From: Coprinopsis marcescibilis
Taxonomy: Eukaryota; Basidiomycota; Agaricomycetes; Agaricales; Psathyrellaceae
DNA: 64,000 bases
Assembly (NCBI GenBank): GCA_004369085.1
Contig: ML210275.1
Span: 23,117-87,116, forward strand
Direction of reading: 5' to 3'
Position numbers and translations under genes: made by a program. Shown here piece after piece: positions 32,372 to 43,466 of the stretch; positions within the stretch are counted from its first letter, which is position 1, and each line of letters opens with the position of its first letter. The notes beneath the pieces were generated by a model. That model was given only the letters and a program-made list of their open reading frames with translations. It was not told the origin of the DNA and searched no databases.

Positions 32372-35316
32372 ATGTCTGCACAGATCGTCATACCCCCCGC
32401 ACCCCCTGCCTCGAGCCAATCCGGAGCTCCCCAAACGTCTCGGGACTCGCAGTTTGCGATCCCTGACCACATCGTGAAAGGGATGTTGATGACCAAGGTC
32501 TCCAAGAACGGTCTGAAGAAGGTCATGTTTCGAATTGACCCAGACGAGGGCCAAATTTGCTACAAATCGAGGAAGAACGGGCTTGGTGAGTGGGGCCTCG
32601 TGTTTTCGCCTTCTCCTAACCACTAGCCACATTCTACGTAGTGCCTATCGAAACCATCAAAGAATTACGCTCTGGTGCAGACGCTCGATACTATCGCATT
32701 CAGTTCTCCCAGCCCGAAGAATGCGAGTCTCGATGGATCACCATCATTTACATCCTGGGTGGAGAGTACAAGACCCTCCACGTTCTAGCCGATACGAAGG
32801 AGCATTTTGAAGCATGGGAAGGAGCGTTGCGCAAGTTGTACTCCGTTCGACAAGGTCTGACAGCTGGACTTGGTGATTTGGAGATGCGAGAGGCGATCTG
32901 GGAGAGGCAGTACTGGAAAGGTGCAGACTCGGCTGGGGATCAGATCCTGGACTCTGACGATGTAAACCGTCTCTGCAAACGGTTGAACGCCAACCTTCAT
33001 ACTGCCCAGATTAAGGCGCTATTCAAGGTGTGTATGTTCTTGGACATCGTGTATCCTACTGACGATTGACGTAGGCGGCCGATACAGAGAATCTTGGCCA
33101 CCTCGACTTCGCAGGTTTCAGACGATTTGTGAAGAAACTTAAGGCGAGACCTGAGATCGAGAGTCTTTATGGTCGCATCGCCAGCGACAACGGCGGAAAG
33201 TTTGACTTTGTTGCCTTCGAGAAGTTTGCCAAGGAAACCCAGAAGGTACGCCGCTACTTTATTCGGTCCAATCTCGAGCTGACGTGTGGTATTGATAGTA
33301 CACCCTGAGCTCCGATGAACTCAAATCTGTCTTTAACAAGTATGCGTCGCCTACCAGTTCTGAATCTCCCAACGAACCCGAAGGCATCTTCACTCTCGAC
33401 GCGTTCACAAGCTTCCTATCGTCCGTCGACAACTCCGCATTCGCAGAGCAGGGACAGCCCGTCTGGCAAGAAATGACACACCCTATCTCCGATTATTACA
33501 TCTCCTCGTCTCACAACACCTACCTCGTCGGGCACCAGCTTGTCGGAGTCAGTACCATCGAAGGTTATATTAGGGCTCTGCTGCACAGCTGCAGGAGTGT
33601 CGAATGTATGTTCTGTGCATGGCTAACTTCCGATCAATACTCACGTCATTCCCCAGTGGATATCTATGATGGCGACGAAGAACCCGTCATCTTCCACGGC
33701 AAGACGTTGACCTCGAAGGTGTCCTTGCGCGACGTCTGCAACGCCATAATGAAATACGGTTTCGTTACCTCGCCATACCCTGTCCTTATTTCGGCAGAAG
33801 TACATTGTGGAATTCCTCAGCAAGAGAAGATGGTTGATATCATGAAAGAAGTATTTGGCGATTCTTTGATCGAAGCCCCAGTCGAAGGACGACCGCCTCT
33901 CACCCGCCTGCCAAGTCCCGAAGACCTGAAACACAAGATACTTCTCAAGGTACGGTAACAGGCTCTCGAAAAAAATGGTAACTAATGTCGCTCTTTTAGG
34001 CCAAGAATCTTTACATCGTCGAGCAACTCGCCAATCTTCAAGCAAAGAAAACCGGAGAGAAGGCGGCCAAACTCGCGGTCCTGGAAGCCGATGCATCATC
34101 ATCAGAGTCCGAGGACGAAAGCAGTGGGTCAAGTGGGTCCGGCGGGGTGACGAAGATTTGGCGGAAGATGCGGGGCAAGAATCCGGACGCACCGGCAAAA
34201 CCGAAACTCAGGATGTCTTTCCGCCTCGCCTCTCTTCTGGTCTACACCATTGGAGTCAAGTGTCACGGCATCAACCCGGAAGTCGACTACGCGCCAGAGC
34301 ATATATTCTCGCTCTCGGAAGTCGCCGCCAACAAGCAGCTCAAGGCCAGCATGTTGCAATTGATCAAGCACAACACCAACCATCTCGTTCGAATCTACCC
34401 CAAGGGCACTCGCGTTAACTCGACCAATTTCGAGCCTCATCGATACTGGGCCGCTGGATGCCAAGTCGTGGCTATCAACTGGCAGACCTTCGGTGCGTTC
34501 CTGCTGATTCTGGTTGTTATCGATGTGCTAAACGAAGTCTTCGTTAGATCTGGGATACGTGATGAACCAGGCGATGTTCCAGCGAAATGGCCGTTCGGGC
34601 TACATTCTCAAACCAGACGCTCTGAGGTTATTGGACAAGAACTTAATTGCGAATCATTCGAAGGGTTTCCTTGATGTGACGGTATGTCTTAATCGTTGTG
34701 ACTCGCGGATCCTTTCATTGATCCCCGCTGTAGATTATCTCTGCCCAACAACTGCCCCCGGCGCGAGACTCCAAAGGCCAAGAAATCTATGGGAAATCCA
34801 TCCCGGATCCTTTTGTCGAGGTTACCCTCCTCATCCCAGACTGGTCTCGCTCTCCGTTCTTAGCCGAAACGGCGAAGAAACAAGGGGCTCAATACCATGC
34901 CGCCACAGATGGAACGACCACATCCGCAACCTCAGCACGTACTGTCAGCCTCAGCACCGCCGTCGTCAAAGACAACGGATTCAACCCTCTCTGGAACGAA
35001 AAACTTTCGATTCCGTTCGATTGCGTAGGTGATATGAAAGAGTTGATATTCGTCAAGTTTGCCGTTCGCCAGAGCGGCGAAGATGATGAAGATGACGAGC
35101 CTCTCGCTATCTATTGCATCCCTCTTGGTAGTTTGAATCAGGGTGAGTTCTTTTTTCAAATTTTGAGGGTGCCTTCCGGGACCATGGCTCGATCGTTTGT
35201 GGCTGACGATTGTGTCATAACCAGGATACCGGCATCTGCCACTTCATGACTCTCAGATGAACCAACATCTCTTTTCGACTCTGTTTGTCAACATTTCGGT
35301 TAGGACTGTGGTCTAG
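32372..35316 (+). CDS. PLC1: phosphoinositide-specific phospholipase C (delta-like)
   Basis: The enzyme cleaves PIP2 to IP3 and diacylglycerol at membranes. About nine exons give roughly 830 residues, normal for fungal PLC. Order of parts: a PH-like domain (KKVMFRIDPDEGQICY), EF-hand-like helices, X domain, linker, Y domain and C2 domain. The X domain has SSHNTYL (first catalytic His), VEVDIYDGDEEPV (Ca2+-binding Glu and Asp) and VIFHGKTLTSKV (second catalytic His), with SAEVHC carrying the next Glu. The usual WDG is YDG here. The Y domain has RIYPKGTRVNSTNFEP and AAGCQVVAINWQT. The C2 domain runs through DPFVEVTLLIPDWS to GYRHLPLHD and FSTLFVNIS, stop at 35314. The linker is acidic and Ser-rich. 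The start was chosen for its Kozak-like context. Confidence 0.9.
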
Positions 35317-36199
35317 GGACTTGGCTTGAAGCTCGTGCGGTGTTAAGGCCGTTTGTGGCACGTTGAATGACATGGATTTTATTTACCAGCAAACCCCAAA
35401 TACCTTCGTTTAGTGCATTCTCTCGCCACTACACGAGGGCGGCCTCGCTTTCAAAGTGTAGATATTCTATCAAGATGAAATGAATTGTATCCCGTTTTGG
35501 AAGCATGACCACGTAGGATTTTTACGTCTAACCGTCGCGTGTGTGAATAGGTGACGGATCGTGCCTTTCACGCGTCAAATGGATTGATGTTGGGCCGGCC
35601 AGCATGGAGCCCAATTAACCTTTTGGCGAAGAATTTTAGCGCGATGTCTTCGCCCTCTGTCAAAATCTGGGTGCTAATATTGCTCTGTGGCGCTGAGGTC
35701 AGATCTGCTGCACGGTACGAGTAGGATCAGCGAACATCCGTGAGTGGAACGGAATCGTATAAGAGTGTGGACTTGCCTGCGCCCAGCCGTCCTCGGCATT
35801 CCAATTATAACTGAGAGCAAAAATGACCTTCTGTGAGATTTGGGGTGGTATTTGGTACAGGGCATCAAATCGACAGCTTCGCCACAACCTAGGACCCTTA
35901 TCCAATTGGCTCCATCCAAGTTTGCAAATGGATAAGATGTGTCTTGTCACAGCGGTGACCTCGGAGACCGCGTATGATTAAAATGATGCAAGTACTTGGG
36001 CGCCAACATATCTGTGTAAAAAGTTGTAGGTAAGACCGGAGGATATAGAGCCTGAACCGCCGCGTTGACCAACTTTAAGTTCTATTTTTGCAAAGTGAGC
36101 ATGTGAGGCAAGAATATTTAACTGCGTCTCGCGGGCCCCCTCGTTTCGTTGCATTGCATTCTTTCTTTTTGACGACCTCTTTCGTACATCTTCGCAACG
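35317..36199. other. intergenic, no gene seen
   Basis: Tail-to-head gap between PLC and the Zn-cluster gene. No coding or RNA feature is supported. Confidence 0.5.
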
Positions 36200-37366
36200 T
36201 TGCTTTCCCTTTCAAACTTCGAGCACGAACGTCGGTTCCGAGAACTGCAGTCTACGATTGAGTCTCAGCGAAGGACGAAGCTTATCATGGACTACGATGT
36301 ACAGTGGCAAGAAGCGAGATGGTCTGGCCCGGGTGATCCACTGGGTGTTGACGTTGAAACGCCACGTTATCTTCCCGACAACGGTAAGTGTCTGTCCAAG
36401 GTAGACATATTCTCCGATTTGTCCCTCAATAGAGAGCCATAGATCGAGTGCCGCAACCGGATGTTGGGCAGACCTTTACCGACTTTTGGACTGTAGACCC
36501 TGAAGACAGTATCGGCCCCTTTACCTATCCACACTACACCTCCGACTCCGCGGCTGAATCTCTGCCAGAATCCCAGACTCACTTTATTGTGTGTGCCTTT
36601 CAGCTATTCAGAATACCTGATCTCAACTATGTTTTCTGCAGTGGCCATCTCGCCCTCGAAACCACCTCATTCAGCACTCGACACCGGTAGCAGCTACTAG
36701 GCCCATAGCAAGCACTGCGCAAGAACAAGCGCAGGGCGCGGGAAAAGAGCTCAGCCCAGGCCCGTATTTCGGAACTCTGTTCGATTTCGCCTCTTCGCTT
36801 CAGAGAACTGTTGGTGGAAAGCTTGATGGCGGAGTCAATGGACTCTACAGGCTGCATTATCAACACAGTACTCCGGGATCGAGTTCAACATATCACGATT
36901 ATTCCTTTCCGCCTTGTTTTCAAGTCGCTGCTCCAATTCCCAGACGTCTTGGATTCTCGTCGCTCGCCGAGGCGTTGGTTGACAGCCGGGCGACAAAGCA
37001 CTCTGCAGCCACGACCCCACCTGAAGAACACACCCCGCCAGTACCTCCAGTCGCCCAAGTCAAACTGTCCAAGAAGCCTAAGCGCCCTAAGCAAGATAAC
37101 ACGAACAAAATCGCGTGCGAGCCCTGTAGAAAGCGTAGGGTTCGTTGTGATAAGCCCCCAGCTGGATCCCCTGATCAGATTTGCAGGTATGTGTATTATC
37201 ATGCTCTGTTACCGTCTGCGCATGCTCATCATGTATGTTTTTTGTTAGAAAATGCACCAAGCGTGGAATAGGGGCACTCTGTAGGTACCGCTTGGTGGCG
37301 CCACGCAATCCTCGAGGACCCAACGTTTGCAAGAAAATAGACGAAGATTATCTGTTAAGGTTCTGA
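36200..37366 (+). CDS. Zn2Cys6 protein with C-terminal zinc cluster
   Basis: Four exons keep frame to the TGA at 37364-37366. The first three give a long region without known domains, rich in Pro, Ser and His. The zinc cluster is at the very end: CEPCRKRRVRC, then after the last intron CRKCTKRGIGALC, i.e. C-x2-C-x6-C ... C-x2-C-x8-C. A basic stretch (KLSKKPKRPKQ) precedes it. Zn2Cys6 proteins are fungal transcription factors that bind DNA; most carry the cluster near the N-terminus, and this C-terminal placement is a recognised minority arrangement in agaricomycetes. The fungal-specific regulatory middle domain is absent. Translation may start at 36200 or at the later in-frame ATG at 36287. 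The convergent neighbour is an AA9 LPMO; regulation of it is not shown. Confidence 0.75.
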
Positions 37367-37461
37367 TACCACCGGGGCTGCTATCCAACTCGACCGTTTA
37401 TATGTATTTTCGATCCGTTATCAATTTCTTGGCCTGTCCAGACCGGCTGATAAGCTTGGAG

Positions 37462-38567
37462 TCAGCATTTACTGCGGGATGGTCTATCATAATATGTACT
37501 CACAGGGCCAGGCTGGATGTAAATTTCGGGAATGGGGTGATTGATGTTGATTAAAAGACCGGGTTCCTGTATTTGTATAATTTAGTGATACTTGCGTTCC
37601 ATCACCACGATTAGAATGACTTGCAGTTCCGTCGTAAACGCCAGGAATTGACACCAAAGGTCCTGGATTTCCTCTAGCTCCGCTGTCAGGACCTTCAAGA
37701 ATGTTGATCTGGGCGCAGCTGATATAAAATTGCACTTTTCGGCAGTTACTAGATTGCTCATCAAACGAAACATGCGGTCGTACCTCCTCCAAATTTCATT
37801 GCATAGTGTAACGCAATGTTCTCGACTCGAACCAGATACCTTCCTGAGGGCAGGGCAGGAGGGAGCTTGAAGTCAACACTGCGCAGGCCCGAGGAAGGGA
37901 AAAGTATCAAGGTGCCTCCATTCGTGACTGCTGGTATCTCGTAAACCTATCCCACAAATGTAAAGCCTGACAGCCACAATATGATGCCTATAACGTTACC
38001 TTGAACCAGATTTCTCCCCCTCCTTCCCATTCTTCAATGCTTGTATTATCTGGTACTTTTGCCATATAGACATTTGTTACCTATGATCTCGGAGGGTGCT
38101 TGTAAGCTCGGCGTTTGAGGAGATAGCTATATCACTGACGCTCTGGTGGAAGATGATCTGAACCCCATCCTCACCCGTCCCAAAGCCAATCGTCGATCCC
38201 GCAGCGACATCATGCGTCTTTACCGCTCCACCTACAGAGCGTTGTGAATCATAACACCGAAGATTGTTACTTGTGACATCCTCAAGCTACATAGTAGTCG
38301 CACAAAAAAAAGTATCATAAGCGACATCCCTGGAGTTTGAACAAGTCAGACGCTCCACTCACCGGGTAAAAGTTCGAATCAGAGTTATCCGTCTGACGGA
38401 TATATTCCCAATCCGCGGTGGAGACGCCATTGACCCTCAAAACCGGGAAGATGTCTGAGGATTGAAGTCAGTCGCATTAATCCAATGACAAGCCGATGAA
38501 CTTCACAATGCGCGGAAATGGATGAGGCCCATACTATCAAGAGATATATAGGAGCTAGAGCCTTCAT
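37462..38567 (-). CDS. AA9 lytic polysaccharide monooxygenase
   Basis: A secreted copper enzyme that oxidatively cleaves cellulose or related glycans. The signal peptide (MKALAPIYLLIVWASSISA) is followed directly by His, which becomes the catalytic N-terminal His of the copper brace. The second brace His is in IIFHQS, just before VTNVYMAKVPD. The third motif is IALHYA with GVQFYISCAQINI, giving the conserved His, Gln and axial Tyr. The end reads EPGLLININHPIPEIYIQPG, typical of AA9. There are six introns, including one with a GC donor (37567-37624). HQS replaces the common HPGP. There is no CBM1, and the tail after the catalytic domain is short. About 245 residues. It converges on the Zn-cluster gene. 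Splices were chosen to keep family motifs in frame. Confidence 0.88.
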
Positions 38568-39373
38568 TGGACACTACGAGTTTATATCGAGGAAATTGTT
38601 CTGTGACGGCTACGAAGAGAAGTCGTGTAAGGGGTAAAGGTACCAACGGTGGGGTACATAAGGGTACGTACCGACAAAATGGCGACCTTAGTCCATGCCA
38701 TCACAGGTGCATGATCTGTTCTGCCGTTAATACCGTCACCGAGGAAGGCCCAACTTCGCTCTCCGAGACGCGGTCTGAGTCACGTTTGCATGGTCATTGG
38801 CGGTGCACGAATTGCGATTTCGGATAAGCGCGCATGCCTGGGGAACACTTTCACCTCCAAGTCGCTAACTGGGTAGAGTGACCGAGGCCGAGGGGAGGCA
38901 TCCTGTTGCCGTGACTACGAGTGTAGTGTCACTGTAATAGGAATAGGCTTTAGCACTAGAACTAGTAGAAGTCTTAGGCTCTTTCGATGCATTGCATGTC
39001 CAGGGGGGTGGGTGTATGATGTTAGAACACTTGTTATTAAGGAGGAATTTTGTTGGAGCAGGTACCAGCATGCTAACAGCAGCTAAGTACGCCATTCGCG
39101 GTCGAAGTTAAAGGACACGTTTTTACTGCACGACAGCGGCAGTTTCTACTTAGAATCTAATGAATGCCAACAGTTGCGAATCACTTTGCCTCGCGTTCAA
39201 ACCTTGTTCACACGTGTTGGTGAAACTAAGAAAGAAGTGGCGAATCTGCAAAACAGGCTTTTAAAGGCTCGCCATGTGTACAGTGTGATGAAAAGTACCC
39301 ACTTCGCGATCCCTTCGTCCACTTCCACCCCCAGCAACAGCATCTACTACTCCAAGTTCGATTCGCCTTCAAC
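38568..39373. other. intergenic between LPMO and BTB genes (divergent)
   Basis: Should hold both promoters. Small open frames on both strands (for example 38865-39095, minus) show no recognisable domain and I do not call them genes. Confidence 0.45.
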
Positions 39374-40374
39374 ATGTCCAAGAGAAACGGTTCGAGCAAC
39401 TCAGCGGGCAAGACAGATGACTCCAAGATGAAGTTTATCAAGCACCATTCCGAATATTATTTACAGGGCGGAGATCTCTACATCATGGTGCGCCGCTCAA
39501 GCGTCGTCTGCCTTCGACAAAACTTACCTGCGAGTAGATTGATACAACCATGTTCAAGATACATTCCCATTTTTTCTCGCGGGAAGCGCGTAACTTTGAC
39601 GCGAATGTCGCTGACGCAAATTCCTCCCATGCCACCAAGCAGGGTACGACGGAGAATACGGCCATTATCGTGGAGAATGCCACGATCAGGGAATTCGAGA
39701 AATTCCTCTGGGTGTTTTATAATCCGTAAGTGATATTAACTGATAGGTGACATACACTGAGTATTGATTCGGCATCTAGAATTTATGATAGCTACCAGAC
39801 CGATCTCGCTGATTGGTTCTCCATTCTTCGGCTTGCCCATGAATGGGAGTTCCCGAGCGTGAAAAAGTTTGCCCTACGCCAGCTGAAGGAGCGCGAGAGC
39901 GACATTCCTCTGGTCAAACGCATTGTTCTCTACAGAGATTATAATGCGCCTCTGGAATGCCTCGTTCCTCTCTATGCAGAGCTATGCGCCAGACCTGAGG
40001 CACCAGACGACGACGAGGTTGGTTGTCTTGGCCTGGCAGAGTCCCTCAAAATCTTCAAAGCGCGAGAACAAGTGCGAGCTACCGGCCACAAGACCGTTGG
40101 TAGCCCTCTCCCGAAAGGAATCCACGAAACCGATACGTATGCCACTATCTCATCCATTCTGGATCTCCCGCATTACAACCCCGATCCGGCTGGTAAGTTG
40201 AGACTTAGATTAACAATAATTAATTTCAATTTCTAACTTTCCGCATTAGATGCCCGTCCGACCAGTGCCACTATTAAGGTCGGGATGCCACAACCGAAGA
40301 AGTCCAAGACCAGCGCTTCAGAAGGGACTTCCACATCTGCACGCGGCTCAGGAAGCTCATCTTCAGGAGCATAG
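39374..40374 (+). CDS. BTB/POZ domain protein
   Basis: Four exons with phase-consistent introns (about 39488-39533, 39726-39779, 40193-40250). The N-terminal part reads FIKHHSEYYLQGGDLYIM then, after the intron, TTMFKIHSHFFSREARNF, the first half of a BTB fold with its DLYI and F+IHSHFF motifs. REFEKFLWVFYNP and DWFSILRLAHEWEFPSVKKF continue it, as in the large agaricomycete BTB family. The C-terminus is a Ser/Thr-rich tail. BTB proteins dimerise and often bridge to cullin-3 ligases or transcription factors; the partner here is unknown. About 270 residues. Confidence 0.8.
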
Positions 40375-40465
40375 GGTCTATGTGCCAGAGAACTAAACGT
40401 ATTTAATATCGCGTTTGGGCCGAGTAGCTAGTGCATCTTTTCAGTTGTACTGTATGCCAATCTAT

Positions 40466-42173
40466 CTACGTTGTCCTATCATCAAAGAGAGAGACACGAT
40501 TGGATATTTCGTCGAACGAGAAATATTGTGGCGTGAAGCGAAAAGGAGGGAGATGTAGGACGGACCGCCACTTCAGTACCTCGTCGGTATCCTCGGGCCA
40601 CGAATATCGAAGTACAATATTCGGAGTACCCAGAAAGACACCTCTTCGATAGCCATAGCCTTGACAATGAGGAAGGCCAGATAAACGGTGTTTTCCGGGC
40701 ACGAGCCGAATCATCTCTGGCTCTAATGGTGGAATGTCGTCTCGGGATAACGGTATGATGACGCCAAAGAGACCTGCTGATGTTGGCGTGACTATCCGGA
40801 TAGAATCGTGCATCAAGAATGGAGTGACGCTGTGGAGTTCAAATGGTCGTTCGAGGGTAGTTTTCCACGCAGCCGTGACTCTCGCAATTTGCTGGACGGA
40901 TGACAGAAATGTAGATCGGGGACAATCTCGACCCCAATCCCAGATGCGAAAGGATGTCTGCATCGCCGCAATTCTTTTCCCAGGTAAGAGGACCAATATC
41001 TGTAGGTTTAAAAATAAGTCCTCTGCCTAACCGGGCGATGAACGAAATCACGGACCTTCCCGCGGACGTCGGGAACAAAGACACGAGGAAAGACTGTCGA
41101 GCCAGGGGGAGTGGTAGTCCAGTCCACGATGACGAAACAGGAAAATGAGTCCAAGTGATCCCCGTCCATGGTGTATGCTACATACTTCCCCAAGATAGCG
41201 CAGTTTCCGATCTCTACCACTGGTTCTTCCCTGAATACGGCGAGGCGAGTCGCGGAAAATCTGGCCAATTCACCCTCGCTACCGTGCAAGGGTTCGAGGT
41301 GCCAAACTTCAATAGAATTGACTCTGTCCAAGTCGTGGCCATAGCAGCGAGTTATAATGAGGTTAAATTCCTTTGGAAAAATCAGAGAATCTTCGCCAAG
41401 GGTTGAATCGCTCCGAGGCATCAGAACATCGAAGGCTACATGAGCCTCGTACAGCCGTGATTCAGGAACTGGAGTTGGAAAGAGTAGCTGTGTGGGGCTC
41501 TCTGAGTCCGAAGAAGTGGGGTTGGAGTCGTGGCACCATATGTCGCCTTCCCATGTCGCATACAAGAAGAACCGTCCACCGGGAAGTGGCCCCAGGGGGC
41601 TCAGGGGATTGTTTCCCTGTACATAGGCCTCGGATAACGGGAATATCTCAAAGTGCGGTGTGGGGTGATCATTTAGGCCCGCGCCCCAGCCCCTGATTGC
41701 CCGTTCAAGGTCCTTCGTTGAGCAGTGCTGTATTGACTTTGGGAGATAGAAGGGTCGAGGGAACGTTGTGCCGCAACCATTTTCCAGGATGCTTGCCCAT
41801 ACAGACCGTTCATTCGTTGCAGCCTGTAGATTTCGAGAGCACTCCAATACTGGTTAGCGTAGTGTAATCAGTCACACACTGAAACATTAAAGAGGTACTC
41901 ACTGTTCGAAGGTTTAGGATGTCTTCCCAACGAAGAAATCCCATGATTCGAGCCAATAGCTCCAGGGGCAGGGAATCCATATTGACAGATGACTCTCCTG
42001 TGACTCGTTTCTACGAGACCAGTCAGGTTGAAACATAGATACCGCCTAAAAACGTTGGAATTGGCACTCACCTGTCTTTGGAGCCTTCCTACAACACGCT
42101 TTGCCTCCTTCCGCACAGACGATGCAATGCTGCGGATCTCGGACACAGCTTGTCCAGTAGTCCTTGAAGACAT
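40466..42173 (-). CDS. F-box protein, paralogue of the gene at 0.6-2.1 kb
   Basis: The F-box is split by an intron: MDSLPLELLARIMGFLRWED and ILNLRT before it, ILECSRNLQAATNERSVWAS after it. The donor is taken as gtacct at about 41896 because the nearer GTGAGT would break the frame. Upstream, a separate exon (42173-42072) encodes a basic helical segment ending GRLQRQ. The long C-terminal region matches the other F-box gene in LPGGRFF, FVIVDWTTT and GVIIPLSRDD, and has an intron in the same place (about 41040-40982). Role as an SCF substrate receptor is inferred. The tRNA-Leu gene lies about 260 bp upstream. Confidence 0.75.
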
Positions 42174-42423
42174 TGGACGTTCTTTGCGAACGTTTGAGAT
42201 ATGTTACTAGCGTGTTTGGGGGTCTTGACCTCGAAGCTTGTGGTGGTTGCGATGGAGGAGTGGCCCTGTTTTACATGTCCCGACTCCCAAGAACACTGTG
42301 TGATTGAATGATATCAAACCCATCAGATGGGAGGACTGAGGGTGGAAAAAATAGCACGCGGTGGCCGTACTGGCTCCTTGGTAAACAGTATACAACGAGA
42401 ACGCGTCGTCTTGAACAAAGGGC

Positions 42424-42428
42424 AAAAA
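42424..42428 (-). terminator. Pol III terminator of tRNA-Leu
   Basis: Run of five T on the transcribed sense of the tRNA, two bases after its 3' end. Confidence 0.75.
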
Positions 42429-42430
42429 TA

Positions 42431-42538
42431 TGACAAGAGTGGGATTTGAACCCACGCGGGAATACTCCCATGAGAAACCCCCTGAGAGGGCAAGCTGTCG
42501 CTTGAGTCACACGCCATAGACCGCTCGGCCATCTTGCC
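42431..42538 (-). tRNA. tRNA-Leu(CAA) with intron
   Basis: The acceptor stem pairs GGCAAGA with TCTTGTC (one G-U), discriminator A at 42431. A D-arm (TGGCCGAGCGGTCTATGGCG), an extra-arm stem GGGA/TCCC as in class II tRNAs, and a T-arm (GTGGGTTCAAATCCCAC) are all present. The anticodon loop begins CTCAAG, giving CAA, and is followed by an intron of about 24 nt (around 42500-42477) that contains CTTG able to pair with CAAG, as is usual for this tRNA. The anticodon stem TGTGA/TCTCA has one T-T mismatch. TTTTT at 42424-42428 on the minus strand is a Pol III terminator. Confidence 0.88.
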
Positions 42539-42699
42539 ATATATCGTCTTGCATACTTTGCCCTTCCGCCACGGTCCCGGACCTAAGATTTAGCCACATA
42601 GGCAACGAACGAGAGTGAGGAAGAGCGGTACATAGTTGATTCCGTGCTTCGATCCTCTATCATAGCTCTCGGAAGTTACCTAGACCAATTGCCTTTGAA

Positions 42700-43211
42700 A
42701 AACATGAGTCAGACTCGCCACGCACCCAACTCTTCAAACCTAAGACCATCAACTAAGAAGTCGAGGTTCTGTTCTTTGGTAACCAGCCAAGGTGGGCGCA
42801 AGAAGAATCGCTACCGTCGAAAGATATGCGAACTGGTGCCATCCTCGACCTGATGTAGCGAATTTTGAGATTGGCGTAGCGTTCCCATTCCTTTATCACG
42901 GTTTTGACTTTATCTTGCTGGTTCTGGGTACCAGAAGGACGAACGAAGGTGGAGTCGAGCATATGATCGTTCAGTGGGGCTTTCCCATTTGTCAAACACT
43001 GACAAGGCAACTCACTATTCCATTGTCCCACAGACGGAAGGCCTCGGCTAAAACAGCGTGCATCGTGCCTCGGCGTGTAGTGGAACGAACGTACTTGCTG
43101 ACATCGAGACAGCAGCGAGAGTATCATTCGGGAGCGCTGTCCACAGAAAAGGACTGAGAGTCTGCAAGATCTAACATGCTGAGTAACAACAGCGATGGAG
43201 TAGGTGCTCAA
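42700..43211 (-). pseudogene. metalloprotease (astacin/zincin-like) N-terminal remnant
   Basis: The frame reads AVLAEAFRLWDNGI, then after a short intron GTQNQQDKVKTVIKEWERYA, then APVRISFDGSDSS. This resembles the pro-region to early catalytic part of fungal M12A-like metalloproteases, where KV+..I.EWE.+AN is followed by RISF. The zinc-binding HExxH that should follow is not found before the tRNA gene; frames end within about 60 bases. No good signal peptide is seen at the 5' end. I read it as a truncated copy. A complementary C-terminal remnant is at 61.9-62.9 kb. Confidence 0.45.
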
Positions 43212-43466
43212 TGTCCGTCAGAAAGGTAGACCACAACTGCTGAGAGCTTCACTCGTTATATATCAATACTATGTGTGAGCGGTCAGCTGTGGACATGGGA
43301 AAAGTTATTTGAGACGCGACTCGCCGGACTTGGGATACCCGAAAAGCCGTCGTCTTCGAAGTCTAACAATATAAAACAACCGAGATGAGCCGACCCCCTA
43401 ACCTCTTATGCAATTCAGCGAATCCCCACATCCCCGACCATCGAGTCCCGCTTGAGCAGCGACAGG

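Noticed and set aside
38865..39095. 76-codon minus-strand frame rich in Ser/Thr
   Set aside because: No recognisable feature; lies in a divergent promoter region.
42271..42540. Short minus-strand open frames over 42271-42540
   Set aside because: They overlap the tRNA-Leu gene and its flank and have no coding signal of their own.
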